Positions 1-12,011 of a stretch of 64,000 bases of DNA are shown here, in pieces. Location of the stretch: assembly GCF_000182565.1 (NCBI RefSeq), contig NW_015971537.1:1523299-1587298 (forward strand), given 5' to 3'. A program made the translations under genes and the position numbers. The stretch's first letter is position 1. Every line of letters begins with the position of its first letter. The DNA is from Spizellomyces punctatus DAOM BR117. Its lineage: Eukaryota > Chytridiomycota > Chytridiomycetes > Spizellomycetales > Spizellomycetaceae. Under the pieces are notes generated by a model. The model was not told where the DNA came from. It did not search any database and was given only the letters and a program-made list of their open reading frames with translations.

Positions 1-2
1 GA

Positions 3-206
3 GAGATTATTGGAGAGATCAAACGGGTAGCAGCGGAAGGGAAGAAATTATCCGAACAAGCCGTAGAGCAAATCATACAAATTCAGCACACAGTAGCAGA
101 CGAGAAGGCAGCTGCCGCTGCTGTGGCGAAGGCGGCCGAGAATCCCGAGCGAGCCCGTGCCCAACAGGATCAAGCAAGGGTTCCGGAGACAACGAAATCC
201 TCATAA
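3..206 (+). CDS. C-terminal end of an unrecognised protein (5' part outside window)
   Basis: One reading frame is open from the window edge to a TAA at 204-206. It encodes about 67 residues that look helical: a charged first half with alternating Lys/Glu and Ile/Val, then an alanine-rich run (AAAAAVAKAAENPE) and a polar tail ending in TTKSS. I do not recognise the family. The composition suggests a coiled or amphipathic C-terminal tail rather than a folded domain. The frame could be the last exon of a gene that starts upstream. The other frames over this stretch are either stopped or have less protein-like composition. It converges on the RlmN-like gene on the minus strand. Confidence 0.5.
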   Translation, partial: EIIGEIKRVAAEGKKLSEQAVEQIIQIQHTVADEKAAAAAVAKAAENPERARAQQDQARVPETTKSS

Positions 207-541
207 AAGATCAGGTGGGCGATAATCATTTACATAGGAAGAGCCGAGTAGTGTAAGACCGTACGGTGGACTTCGTTTGGCGAGTGACGTCCGCTTTCAT
301 TCAGCATGCTGCTTGTACCAGCTTTCCAGATCATCCATGTCACATATAGACGAGCCTTGGGTTCAGTGCAATTCTATTCTAGATTGCGATAATATATTTA
401 CATACGCATTGCAAATGGTTATGTTACAGTGCTTTACTAGGGGATCTGAATATGCTCTTTATGATTACGCGAATCCGCGGAGGAGTTGGACATACGCATC
501 GGGAAGGGGTTCGGACGATGTGGCAGCAACCGTGCATATGT
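207..541. other. Intergenic spacer between convergent gene ends
   Basis: This spacer separates the stop of the truncated plus-strand gene from the stop of the RlmN-like gene. The overlapping short frames lack splice or family support. I see no promoter, repeat or RNA gene. It probably holds the two 3' UTRs. Confidence 0.5.
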
Positions 542-2023
542 CTATACAACCTGCTTTCCGATCCGTTTCAATTCTTCCGAGCTCTTGAGCTGACCGCTTG
601 GGTATTCAAAAGATTAATCGCTATCAAACAGCATAACCTGTCCAGTTTGAAGATGAAGCTTACCATGCGGCCAGAATATCTTGTCCGCGTGGAGTCCGAA
701 CGTGACAAGGGATATTATGATCCTGGATGCATTTCGAGAAGCGCTATATATAACAAACACCATAAGATTGAATGTGCTAAAGCTGATTCGTGTGACAAGA
801 TTTACCTGTATCACTTGGTCTGATGACGGTTCGTACTGTGATCCAGGCCAGGGATTGAATGGTATCAAGTTGACGTGCGAAGGCAGACCGCCTATGAGTT
901 TCACAAGCTGCCGAGCATCCGCCATCGAATCATTGATTCCGTCTAGCATTACATACTCAAAGGTGATTCTTCGATGTCTACTCGTTGGGGGCATGTGGTC
1001 CAGGTATCTTTTACATCCAGCGAGGACTTCTTTGATCGGATATTGCTTATTGAGTGGAACCAGAACATCACGTAATGCATCATTCACAGCATGTAGTGAA
1101 ACGGCCAGTCCGCAACCCAAATCCTTTCCAACACGCTCCATCAACGGTGCGACACCCGATGTACTGAGAGTTATTCTCCATGGAGACAGTCCAAGAGCGG
1201 AGGGAGAAGTGAGGATAGAGATGGCTGCCGAAACATTCCGGAAATTGAGCAGTGGTTCTCCTTGGCCCATCATCACGACGTTGGATATTTTGCGTGGTTT
1301 GCCCGGATTGAGAGGAAAGTCCCCTACAGAGCGCATTGCATGCATCACTTGAAAGAGTATCTCGTTACTCGACAGATTTCGGAGGAGTTTCTGCGTCCCT
1401 GTATGGCAGAAGCTAGGAGTGCCCTGTCAATCCCGAGAATGTGCCGTTGGTTGGCCCATATGCACGTACCTGCAAGCCAAGGAGCATCCGACTTGTGAGC
1501 TTACGCAAACTGTTCCATTATCCCCATGCTGGCTTGGTATTATGACTGTTTCGACCTCGGCACGTCCCCCAAAATTCAACAACCACTTTCGCGTACCGTC
1601 CTTCGATATACAGTCCTTCTTGACTGTACCAACTCCCAACTCACAAGAGTTTGCCAGAGCTTCTCTCATATCCTTTCTCAGTGAAGTCATCTCATCGAAG
1701 CTCTCTACGCCTCGTCTATATAGAAACCGCCATATCTGATCTACCACGTATGGGCGCTGAGATATTACATTCTGAATTTTCGCTGGAAGCAGGTCCCCAA
1801 CCAACAAGTCCTTCAGCTTGTCCTTTGGTAGGCCCAAAAGCGGTGGTTTCTGCGGTATCGGCGGACGACGCTTGACTGAACGCAGGGCAGGCTCATGGGA
1901 CACAGACGTGAATGTTTGCGAAAATTGTGTGGGTATTGAGCGATCGGGTGGGAAAGGTGACCATTGGACTGCCAACCTAACATACAGCGCCTGTCGCTGT
2001 CCTCTGATTCGCGAGAGTCTCAT
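542..2023 (-). CDS. RlmN-like radical SAM RNA (adenine-C2) methyltransferase
   Basis: The protein matches bacterial RlmN (adenine C2 methylation of 23S rRNA and some tRNAs). Four exons give a consistent frame: 1470-2023, 806-1412, 664-743 and 542-596. After splicing, the radical-SAM cluster reads CSLACSFCHTGTQ, the family's CxxxCxxC, with an intron (1413-1469) inside it. Further landmarks are VVMMGQGEPLLN (SAM binding), TLSTSGVAPLM, AVSLHA, NLIPFNPWPG and the C-terminal RTPRGQDILAACGQL, which contains the conserved resolving cysteine. The ATG at 2023 begins an Arg-rich, acid-free leader (MRLSRIRGQRQ) typical of mitochondrial import; an in-frame ATG at 2170 is an alternative. By inference it acts on mitochondrial rRNA or tRNA. 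RlmN homologues are known from bacteria and some plants and protists, and I know of few in fungi. Confidence 0.88.
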
Positions 2024-2398
2024 TGCTGCAATTATCGTCGTGGCAGAACGAAAAGTCTGCTCTTCAGGCTGCGTGTGGTTTGATCCACAAAGCACGTGAC
2101 TAGCAACTTTGAGAAGAACATGATATGCCAACAGAGCCTGCATAAGGCAGCGCAGCTCCATCCTCGGCATGTCACTTGTTTTTTTGCGTGCATTTTGGCA
2201 TATCCTCAAAGTGATGACGCTTTGACAAACCAACCTCTAGAATAATGATAGCCAACTTTTTCCAACCGGCTTTCACTTGCCATTGCAGTTGCGCGTAGCT
2301 AAGCACGACACGTGACTTTCAACTTTTGTGACGAGCTGCGTCCGTGACAAAGCTTGCCGAGAGGCCTGCCGTGAGTTGTGCCTGCCCTGAAAGTGACG
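2024..2398. promoter_or_regulatory. Divergent promoter region of the RlmN-like gene and SHQ1
   Basis: The RlmN-like gene and SHQ1 are transcribed away from each other across this stretch. It carries two CACGTGAC sites, at 2093-2100 and 2309-2316. An upstream in-frame ATG of the RlmN-like gene (2170) lies inside, so part of the stretch may be coding or 5' UTR. No TATA box is obvious. Confidence 0.45.
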
Positions 2399-4603
2399 AT
2401 GCTTACACCGGCATTCACCATATCTCAGGATGAAGAGTTTGTTACTGTCGTAATAAAATGTCCCTATATAAAGGTACGCTTTCCTTACCTGCACGCTGTA
2501 ATGCGGAGCCGCCGGTTACTAACTTCCCTTGACCGCCTAGGCACAAGAAGTAGAATTCTTCATTAATGACACAGAGTTCAAGTTTTATGTGAGACCATAT
2601 TTCCTACGGTGAGTGACATAGAACATAATTGAGCTTTAAGAGACTTGACGTAAGCACGGCAGAAGATAGGAAGAAGAGGATAGGTGGTTGCCTTTGGACC
2701 TTTTAGAATGGATAGTTACGATTACATAGGACAGCTCAAAATGTGCTATGAATGAGAAGGATATCTAAACACTTGAATGTGATAGACTCACATTTCCCGC
2801 ATCCATTATCGAAGATGGGCGAGAGAAAGCATCGTATAATGTCGATCGAGGAGAAATCACTGTCCTTCTGCCCAAAGCAACACGCGGAGAGGAGTTCCCG
2901 GATCTGGATTTGATCACTAAGCTTATGGCCTCCAAAAGCGGTCCACCTGGCCCAGACTTCAGATTATCATCTGAAGGACGATCCGTTGAGCAACTTGCAC
3001 CACCTCGGGATAGCCAGAAGCCGCTGATTGAGGTTATAGGCGAATCTCCCGTTCTTGAAACTGATGGGAATCAAGCCGATAGTATGATATCTGATGGTAT
3101 GTTGACTAGATCAATGCCAGAGGGGGGGCTTCAAATTGACTTACCGAAAACTTGTTGCCTCCTATACTAACAGAAATTGAGGAAGAGTTCAATTGGGATT
3201 ACCCGCAGGAGGTTCCTCTGCAGCCCGTAAGCAGTTCGTAATATTCCAGGGTAAAACATCCCGGCTTTTTAACAGAATTCCGCAGGAACTGCAAACAGGA
3301 GCGCGGTACGGGTTCAACAATGCGTATAGCGGATACGGAACACATGTGGAGCATCTTACCCAGGAAATCCTGGACATCACCCATATTGATACATCTACGC
3401 CCTCTACGAGGAAGGAAGCGAGAATAGCGAGAGAAGATGCTAAATTTGACGACGAATATTTTATGTGGGTATTGCGAGCCAGCGCGCAGAATGCAGGGTT
3501 GGCTAATAGTGTTGCATAGGGCCGATTTTGTAAACGATGAAGAGATTCAGAGATTGATCAAATTCAGACCAGATTTCTGGAAAGCCTTGAAACGGATTCA
3601 GAAAGCAAAGTCCTCTGCCGATCCGGGCAATTCGGGTACATACACTGCTGCTCGGTCGTACTCGGTCCGCTTGTGCTTAATGGAATAATTATAGCGACCG
3701 CGCCGGTATCCACACCTGAGGGTGAACAAAATTTCAGCGAGTCTGCACCAGGACCATCACCAGCATCAGCCATCGATAGCCCTTGGTTAACGTTTACAGA
3801 GGAGGAGCAAGAGCGTATGCGTCAGCTTCCGAATAAAGAATGTACGTAACCCTCGCAGACCGTTCTAGCATGAATCCCCCTAGTCAAACTCTTTTTTCCT
3901 AGATCTTCTCGACAATGGGCGCGCCATTTACCTCGGTCTAGTCGATATCGTGTATGCGTACTGTTACAATTATCGCACCACAGAAGGTGAAAGCACGGTT
4001 GAATCCCCATGGACCATCGCTAAATTAAGTTCGACTCTATCGTGCTTCGATGTATGCAAACATCTCTTGCGCGCACTATTTCATGTTTTTGCGATGGATC
4101 AGGAACTAATCAGTATTCCCTACTAGACCTTTTCGACCCTCCGCGAAACCCTCATTGCGAGTATTCGACGAACCCTGGCATACCCGCTTCACAGGCATTT
4201 CGCATTATCACTCCGTTGCATTGAGGACACTGCTATCCTCTTCAAGCTTGGAAAGCGTGCATTGTTGAAAGTTCTTTTAGAAGTGAACGCACTCATTGGA
4301 AGAGACGATCGGATGTACGTATTGAGTACATTGTGGTTGACGGATTATTGTGTATGGATACAGAGGGCAAAGTATGCATCCGTTCATTATTATTTTATCT
4401 GCACCGAGCTGACTAATGACCCGGCGCTATGTAGCGATAAAATGCTGCAATCGTTAGCGAGCGAGCTTAACCACATCAGCATATCGAAACAGGAGACTGG
4501 ATGGCCATTGGAAGAGTTGGAGCAAGTCGCGCAAGAAGTGACGGCAGAGCTGGATGAAGAGGAACGAGATTCAGACAGCATGGAGCGATCATACCTCTCT
4601 TGA
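2399..4603 (+). CDS. SHQ1: SHQ1, H/ACA RNP assembly chaperone
   Basis: SHQ1 binds the pseudouridine synthase Cbf5/dyskerin during biogenesis of H/ACA snoRNPs and telomerase RNP. The start gives MLTPAFTISQDEEF, the classic beginning of the N-terminal CS domain, followed across introns by FYVRPYFLR and LTFPASIIEDGREKA. The SHQ1-specific C-terminal domain is evident from YGFNNAYSGYGTH, IYLGLVDIVYAYCYNYRTTE, ESPWTIAKLSSTLS, RRTLAYPLHRHFALSLR and DYCVWIQRAK. About eight exons are needed. An apparent frameshift near 3100-3172 is resolved by an intron starting GTATGT and ending CTAACAG. One 63-nt intron near 4370-4432 is in frame and lacks a stop, so its retention would add 21 residues. The ATG at 2399 is chosen over 2378 from family N-termini. 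It converges on CENP-I. Confidence 0.92.
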
Positions 4604-4781
4604 CGATTGATCTTGTACCGCTATCATAAATTATACATGTTACGTTCCATACTCCCAGCGGGGAGCATAGAATGATGAACGCCACATATTTTCTTAGACT
4701 TCCATTTTACTAATATAAACTATACAAAAGACTCAGATCTAAAAAATATACATAAGGAACGCTACAGTATCTTCAGCATGG

Positions 4782-7700
4782 CTAACTCGGGTTTGGAAAA
4801 GCGCGTAACGTTAAGGAGCGCACAGAGGTATATAAGAAATAATAGATCCCTGTGTACCCCCGCTCTCTTAAATACTCTAATAAGTACAATCGCCATTCGT
4901 TATATGACATCATCGGGTTCTGCAACGCAATAACAATGTGAGTAAGCAACACGGACGTACTGTGGACATGATGAATAATAAAGGATGATACCTCTTTGGA
5001 CATCAGCAACTTCGGTGTTATCGGACGGAAATGGGGCTTGTCTACCCCCAATACATTCTCACACACCTATAAGGCGACGCTGGTGAGTAACGTCGTATTC
5101 AGTTAGTAGCTAATGATATAGATAGGTACCCGAGTATATTCGTTTGCATGAAGCGCCATCGTGGACGAGAAGGCAAAGCTGAATAGGCGTTGAGGGTCCG
5201 TTCGATTCCGTTCAGCGAGCGAAAGGATGAAATCCAACGCCTCACTAAGGGGAAAAGGCTGCACTTTTAGACCCCAATCGGTAAAGTGCTCATACGAAAT
5301 GAAATATGCTTACGAAGAGATATTGAAGAATTTCGCAAACCGGCTGTCGTTCATGAAGGCTTTGTTCAAGTAGATGCAATCGACCATATCCGTGACATAA
5401 GCGTTTAGTTGTGTAACCTCTGTCGGATCGGCATTGTAGAATGCCTCTTTTTCGCTAGCATTGAGTACGTCAACAATAGCATAGGCCTCCTTGTAACTGC
5501 AAAGCCGTTAAACGATTGCCGCGAAGAATGGGGTAATAGTTGATCCTTACTCAGCAACCACGCTGCAAATTCGTGATATGGCCATAGCTGACCCGGAAAA
5601 GAATAAACGATATACAAGAGGGGCTGAAGGCAAGGGCATGACCGGTACTCGAAATTCTCTCAGCAGGGAAGGGACCTTTTTTAGGAACGGCATATTAGTT
5701 TGACCATCCATCAGAATGGAGAAGAGTCCCACTTACCGTCTCCCAGAAGCGCAACGCGGCGTGTTGCAAGCACAACGAATCCCTTTCCATCTGAAACATC
5801 CGTAAGAAGCCCCGCAACAGCAAAAGCAAAGAAACCTGAGTAAACTCACCACAAGACCAACTAAAAGAAGTTTATCAATCTGAAGGATTAGGTCATACAT
5901 GAGACGGAGATGCCCCAATAATCGGCGCTGCTTCTTCTCAGCACTCTCTTGTTCCACCGCTCTAAAGTGTAACAGAGTCAGGCCGGAATCCCTCCCTCAC
6001 CCGTCACGCTGGGTGCACTTACAGCCCTAAATGCAAGGGCCACTCATGATGCCCCCAGCGAATCAGCAGTCCTATGTACATGTGAATCAGGGAGGCCTGA
6101 TCATGATTATGTTACGCATGAGCACATCGTTAGCGTGATCAAGAGCAAAAGAACATGGTACCTTCCAAAAAACATTTGACGTTTTATACAGTTTAAGCAG
6201 CGGATTAAAAAATCTGCGGGAAAATACTGTTCAACGGAACCATAAGTACGCGGAAGCAGCCCAGTCAAAGGCATTTTGCATTACCTTCGTCCGAGAACAA
6301 CGGCATATATGTGGCTAGCTCGAACACCACCTCAGAATTAGCCGAGCCGTCCCACATTTCAACGTATGCAAGCAATGACTGGTGCGCGGCATCAGATAAC
6401 GTCTAATGGATAAAGTGCCGGTGAGATTGAGAATAGACGGCTTGCAGGCTTTGAAAAGTGCTCCCAACCTGTGCTGCCTTGGTCGTCAGCAGTAAACAGT
6501 CTAGACATAGTTTCAACTTCTCTGCTGCTAAAGATATACAATCATAAGACTGCAGCAGTGCTCTCAGACTTCTTCCAGCAGACTCCTGAATCTCCAATAA
6601 GCCTGTGATAATATTAGTTGGTAATCGACTGGGGGATAATGTGCGATCAGATCTTCATGTACTTACGTTGCAAAGAGTATACAGATTGAAGTTTATGTTT
6701 TTCCAAAAACACATCATCACGTTCCCTTTTTCCATGTACGTGGTTGCGGAAATCCGCCAATAATCGCAGATCTTCCCGCATACTTTCATCATCCAAGATA
6801 AGAGAGGATACGCCTTTTGCCGCTGCCCACTTGTCGCGTATATTCTTTGACAATGCACACCAGAGGACGTCGGAAATCTGATGGTAGATCTTAGGCAAGT
6901 CACCAGATGTTGGTATTAGGTCCGAGTGACATACCTCCACCTCCATGTGTGGACAATTGGGTGGCATATCAACCAAGTAAGGCCTAAATCGATGGAAGGT
7001 ACCAATGAGGGAGCCCAAATGTGTCGGCTCGTGTCGCGCCTTCGCCCATATTTGTTGCCTAAAACAATTGATCAAACGCATCAACTCAATGAGTTCCTAG
7101 ATCTATCCCCCTTCCCCCTTCGCTTGTCTTACAGCTTCCGTATTCGGTAGGGTTTAACATGATATTCCTCGGTAAGATTGCATAACAAAGAGCAAATCGC
7201 GCGTCTTGGACGAATCTGGGTGAGGCCGAGATCCGGTGTTTAGGATGCTCCCGCAACATTTCACATACTGTAGGTTTGGTACCGCCAGGTAATGGAACAG
7301 CACGCCGTAGTACTTCGAAGCGAGCATCTTGCGGTCAGCAGGGTTTATGGCAGCTAAAACCCTCGTCAGCCAAGTCAGAAGAGCTGCCTGAAAGTCAACA
7401 ATGAGTTTTAGACAAGGTAGCCGTTGCACCAACGATTCTGAGTGAACGACCTTCAATGAACACCGAGCGGTATTCAGCGATGGATTTCCTAAGAAGGCCA
7501 AAACCTTTCGTACCGCCGTAAGAGACACCTGCTCCTTGGGATAGAGGGACTCCACCAATGCCCGGGCTAACGTTGGATCTTGGTATTGGGTGGTATAAAA
7601 TAAGCTTTCTGATATGCTATAGGCATGGTAGAATCTAAACCATGCTCCCCTGACCCGGAAATTCGAGTCATACCAAATTGAGGTTCGACGATTATGTCCA

Positions 7701-8017
7701 GGAGAGACGCGATCTGGGATTCGGAAAACCCATTTGTAGATCCCAGATCCCGAATCTGTGAAACCAGAAAGGCCAATCTCTGAAGCGTCTGTCTATCTCT
7801 CCGTCGGCGGACAACAGGGCCGACCAATTGAGGCCCTAATCGGAAAAGAATGGTGAATTTCGTTGGTAGAGGATAGTTGACAGGTCCTCAAAACATCATG
7901 ACACCCACGTATCAGAACTTTCTTGTGCTCAATTAGCAAGGAGTCTACAAGTGTTTGCATATCCCCGCCATTGACCTCCTTCCTGTCTGAGAGTGTTTTG
8001 ACGTCACGAAGGCTCAT
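4782..8017 (-). CDS. CENP-I / Mis6 inner kinetochore protein
   Basis: CENP-I (Mis6, Ctf3) is a HEAT-like subunit of the constitutive centromere-associated network. The protein starts MSLRDVKTLSDRKEVNGG. The diagnostic central block is rebuilt across introns as SKYYGVLFHYLA, RPRRAICSLLCNL, TEEYHVKPYRIRKL and then LGSLIGTFHRFRPYLVD, matching the CENP-I pattern of LYGVLFxYL, HVKPFR and LxxLYKxxxP. The C-terminal part has NAYVTDMVDCIYLNKAF, PLSEALDFILSLAERN and, at the end, SYNEWRLYLLEYLRERGY plus GIYYFLYTSVRSL, as in family C-termini. At least ten exons are implied, and some exon borders in 5.6-6.6 kb remain uncertain. The stop is at 4782, facing SHQ1's stop with a 178-base gap. A TCACGTGA palindrome lies about 66 bases upstream of the ATG. 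Confidence 0.85.
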
Positions 8018-8082
8018 GGTAAGTGCAAAAGCAATCGTCCTATGCCATGAAGATAACGCTGCTGAACACATCCTCCTGCTGA

Positions 8083-8090
8083 TCACGTGA
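8083..8090. promoter_or_regulatory. TCACGTGA palindrome upstream of CENP-I
   Basis: This perfect 8-base palindrome of the bHLH (Cbf1/USF/TFEB-like) class sits 66 bases upstream of the CENP-I ATG. The same core recurs elsewhere in the window. Confidence 0.4.
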
Positions 8091-8267
8091 TTCCGAATGC
8101 TTGACTTTGTCCAAGGTGCAATGTGGTAATGCCATACCACTAGCTACTGGCCAAATAAGTACGCATAGTAGGAAAGCTTATACCAAGGAGGATGACTTTT
8201 GTGATAGTAAGACTTTCATACAAAACTTGAAAATTATTTATTGAACATGCAGCTCCGCCCAACAGGT

Positions 8268-8749
8268 CTAAGTGCGGAAGCCCAAGCCTGCTATAATGAT
8301 AATTAAAATAAAAGAGATCGCAGCAAAAGTCAATGGGACAGCAGAGTGACGAACTAAGGCCACCGCAAGAATGTGGAGGACTGAAATGCACATAAAAGTC
8401 CAGAGTAGAGCAGAGGTAGAGCGAGTTCCGCCGGAGAGTGCATTAACCAAGATGGTCGCAACCAGAGCCAAAATCAATGTCATTCGCGCAACACGCTCGG
8501 CATTCTCGGCACCCCCGTGAATCTGCATCATGATATTAATGTTTTGCAATTATACTTATGGGAAATATAGTGAATGCTTACCAGGCCAAGTTTGTTGGGG
8601 CCAGCCTTGCCAGTAGTGGGCGCGGTGTCCGTTGGTGCTGTTGCAGGTGCTGGAAGATCACCTCTAACTTTGCCATTATTCCGGTAGATGTAGGCAAGAA
8701 CCCAGCAAAGGGCCCAGAGAAATAGGTGGATGTAGACTACCACCCACAT
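8268..8749 (-). CDS. Small four-helix membrane protein, unrecognised
   Basis: Two exons joined by an intron (GTAAGC to ATGATGCAG, about 8526-8583) encode about 141 residues. Helix 1 is at the very N-terminus (VVVYIHLFLWALCWVLAYIY). A polar Pro/Ala/Thr-rich loop (PAPATAPTDTAPTTG) follows, and then IHGGAENAERVARM leads into three more hydrophobic helices, ending GLGFRT. There is no cleavable-looking signal peptide; the first helix probably acts as an anchor. I cannot assign a family. The four-helix layout recalls MARVEL- or MAPEG-like small proteins, but I see no diagnostic motif. The start at 8749 is the first ATG in frame; a further upstream exon cannot be excluded. The gene is divergent from the unrecognised large gene at 8959. 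Confidence 0.65.
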
Positions 8750-8958
8750 CTGCCTTCTGTAGTCCGCTGTGGTTACCTCGTTCCTGTTGATTTACATGGT
8801 TTTAGAACCTTTTGTCACTTTTTATAAAGTTAGTCAACTACGATAATGCACATACATCTTTGCAATTTTGATTAATAGTAGCGTCTGACTTGCAGTGGGC
8901 TCTCAACTGTGCATAGTAGAGGGTTCAATCGCAGAACCTGGCCCATTTTATCATTGAA

Positions 8959-11871
8959 ATGGATCGGAGTTTCCTTACGTCAGCGCGATCTGAGTTTTGC
9001 GAGGATGAGGGTAACTGCGTCATTACTGTTTGTGCGTTGCGACGGTACAGGTATGGGATTCGGTTAGAGCGTACGGAGACGGATGATGCAACCACGTGCT
9101 CGTTGGAAGTTGACGACATGTTTATCTGGCCTGCTGATGAGGGTATTTAGATATCAACACCGAACCTAGTGCCTTACATTGTGTACAACTGCTATGCTTT
9201 GGAGCATCATATTCCATTAACCATCAGTACCAAGGTTCAGGCATTGTCGGGAGACATGTCGTTTGGTAAGCCAAAGCATTGCTTTAACGCGTCGATGGGC
9301 GGTGCAACTTGATTCTCATGCGATGAACATTCCTCAGGTATGTAGCTCGGTCGTAATCTCAGATCTATGCCAACCAGTAGAGAGCCATAAATAAAATATT
9401 TTTTCCTGCCAAAGCTTGAAACCCACATCCGTACGACAACTAGCACTCACCGTGACCAACTGAATCTTTCGGACGATGATCTGGAAGACACTATCAAACG
9501 TCTCCTTATCGTGCTGTATTCTTGCCACCGGCGTATATCAGAGGACCAGCTGACATGTAGTTCGCCCTCAAAAGCCGCAGTTACACGTCGAACAATTAGG
9601 AAGCACCTATGGGATGCTGTACAAGATTGGGATTTTACGCATTCGGCAAGGATGGTGATTGATCTCTGTTTTCCGGCTCAACTAGGAATATTAGGGAACG
9701 CAGGTGACCGACGAGGATTCTCCACAATAGATAGGAGGAGCAGTGTTCCACCTGCCTACTCGGATGTGACCGTAGCAAGTGTAGGGTCAGCAGAGAATCC
9801 AGTACCAGACACAGCGCTCTCTGGTTCAACGACGAATGATGCTAGCACTGCCACGATAAAGCCCGCTCCTACCAATGACTCTCCTTTTGCCGTTCACTAT
9901 TCAGTCAAGGTGACAAGTCCCGCTGCTAGCAGCTACATTTTTGACGAGTTGGGACCGAAAGAGGAAGCCACGCGAATCATCAAAACGGCTTTTGAGAAGA
10001 TCCTCAAAACCTGGACCACATCAATACGTAAGCCTCCAGCAAACAACCAAGCTCTCCGCTGGCCATGGCATCCAATCGACTTGAGCCATGAAACACCGGA
10101 ACTACAGGGGATCGGCCCAGAAAGTGGTCTTTGTCTAGTTGTGCACCACGGAAGTGAACAATTTTCGGCGAGTGATACGAATATCTCCACCATAATCCAA
10201 TATTATCTCCGTCACCCTAAGGCGGAGACTCAAGTCGACGTTCACTTCTCGGATGAGAAACCGGGCGCCGATAGTATCCAACGATCAGTCGAGCGGTCAT
10301 CCCTGTCGAATGATTTGCACATGTTCTGCTCCTTTGTCAGATATCACACTGAGGGAATAGCAACACTGTCAAAAGCACTGGTTACTTCAGCCCTTCGTAC
10401 GTCGACAGGGACGATGACAACGATTTTGACCGCGTTATGGCCTCTGACGGATGCGCGACGGCGGTTGGAGGAAAATGCGCCGAATGGGCTTGTTATTTGG
10501 GGGCCGGATTCAGTGACGGACGATTTGGACCGAAAACAGATTGGAAAGGACATCTGTAGTCTGGTGGAGTTGGATGTTGTTAATAACTGGTGTACGGATC
10601 GGGAATTGTGCGAGAAGGTGGACTATGTTGTCAATCTGGCTCGAGAGGTGACCTTGACCTTGTTTTTTTTATCGTCTCCTCTATTCCAACTTATACTATT
10701 CTGATCCAGACTCCATGGCGGCTCTTTGCGGTCACCCTATCAATCTCGTCAGAAAGTGCTGTAGCAGCAGAGGGTTTACAAGGATGGGAAAGTGTACTTC
10801 ATCAGTACAAAAACATTCTTCTCCTTGTTTTTTTGACAACTGCTGTTGAGCACAAAAAGCGGAGCCTGGTCCATAATGTATGCCTTTCCCTAGGCTTAGA
10901 GTCAGTGTATATTCCGCGTCCCTCTCCTAATGAAAAGGAACGACTTATCCAGCACATTGTCGAGAATTACGCAAACGATGGTATTTATATGCTGTAACTT
11001 ACGGCTATCCTCTAACCTTAAGCTGATACTTTTAGCAGACGCAACAAAGCTTCTCCCAAAATCAGCCGTTACCTTCCTGGCTCACTCCTCCCTTAATTTC
11101 TCGCGGGTCTCGCTTCGCGCGTGCGTATACTCTATCCTCGACGAGCAATTTTGCCAGCGCATCAATGTGACTTCACGGAGCTCATTCTACGCTGCAGTTG
11201 ATGTAGTTCCTTTCCGAGATATGCACGCGCATTTACACAGGGTGGCGCGGAAGCATCAAATATCATATAGTCATCCGTCTGAGCTGGACGCCGTTCATTC
11301 AGTGTGGAGAGCAACGTTTGACAGCCAGGAAGCTATTGCAGATCCTGATTTATTGGAAATCATGCAAATGCGATACACAGAACTTCGAGATGATTGGTCA
11401 AAAGGGGATACGGCAAAGCAACGTACCCTCGATGGAACAACAGGCGCAAGTGCGGACGTGGTTGGATCGTGGATATGGGAGGATGTGGTGTCTGCAGCAG
11501 CCTGTTTAGCAGGACGAATGAGCGCATCCTTTCTCATGGGTATACATTGTTTGCAAGGGGCAAAAGATGATCAGGTACCCCTTGGTTGGAGGTTGTTGTA
11601 AATAGCATGCATGACACCAACGACTTTTGCTTCCGCCTAGGTCTCATCGTTGCAAAGAATACGGCTCGATGCATTGTATCATAACGACTCGATTCTGATC
11701 ATCAATCTCGTCAACGTGGAAGTATCAGGTGCAGTAGAAGCTGCACTTTTGAGTTTTCAAAGGATGGTCGGTGGTGGCAGTGGCAATGTGTATATTATTG
11801 CATGGACAGATAAGCAGGAGGTAGCAAAATCCGCAAGTGCTTGGGGCAGCCTAGTAATTCGTTGTACATAA
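8959..11871 (+). CDS. Large unrecognised multi-exon protein (about 850 aa)
   Basis: I do not recognise this family. A frame-consistent model starts MDRSFLTSARSEFCEDEG and reads to FIWPADEG. It splices at GATGAGG|GTATTT to a short exon (GSGIVGRHVV, starting after TACCAAG), then across an intron of about 186 bases to HRDQLNLSDDDLEDTIKRL. From about 9452 to 10650 a long exon runs without interruption: a conserved-looking helical start (RRTIRKHLWDAVQDWDFTHS), a Ser/Thr/Pro/Ala-rich linker, then a mixed alpha/beta region containing LVIWGPDSVTDDLD. Three further introns lead to RDMHAHLHRVARKHQISYSH and a C-terminal segment with ILIINLVNVEVSG and NVYIIAWTDK. No transmembrane helix, signal peptide or Walker motif is seen. 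It converges on the cyclophilin gene with a 140-base gap. Confidence 0.6.
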
Positions 11872-12011
11872 GATTGGCTTCATCATTTGGCCGTGTCCAT
11901 ATATCTATTTCCGCGTACAAGGTGGTCCCCGCCATTAAGATCAAGGTCCGGTACGAACAACCCAAGCATTACAGGATAATACGCCATCTAATATAACCTA
12001 GTCCCTTATAA

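Noticed and set aside
681-1352. Long plus-strand frame (223 codons) overlapping the RlmN-like gene
   Set aside because: It is antisense to a clearly conserved coding exon and has no family match; its length follows from the codon use of the real gene.
3098-3180. Apparent frameshift in SHQ1 after a G7 run
   Set aside because: A consensus intron (GTATGT to CTAACAG) removes the region and restores the frame, so no frameshift or sequencing error is needed.
8917-8940. tRNA T-arm-like hairpin (GGTTCAATCGCAGAACC)
   Set aside because: The flanks do not form an acceptor, D or anticodon arm, so it is only a small hairpin.
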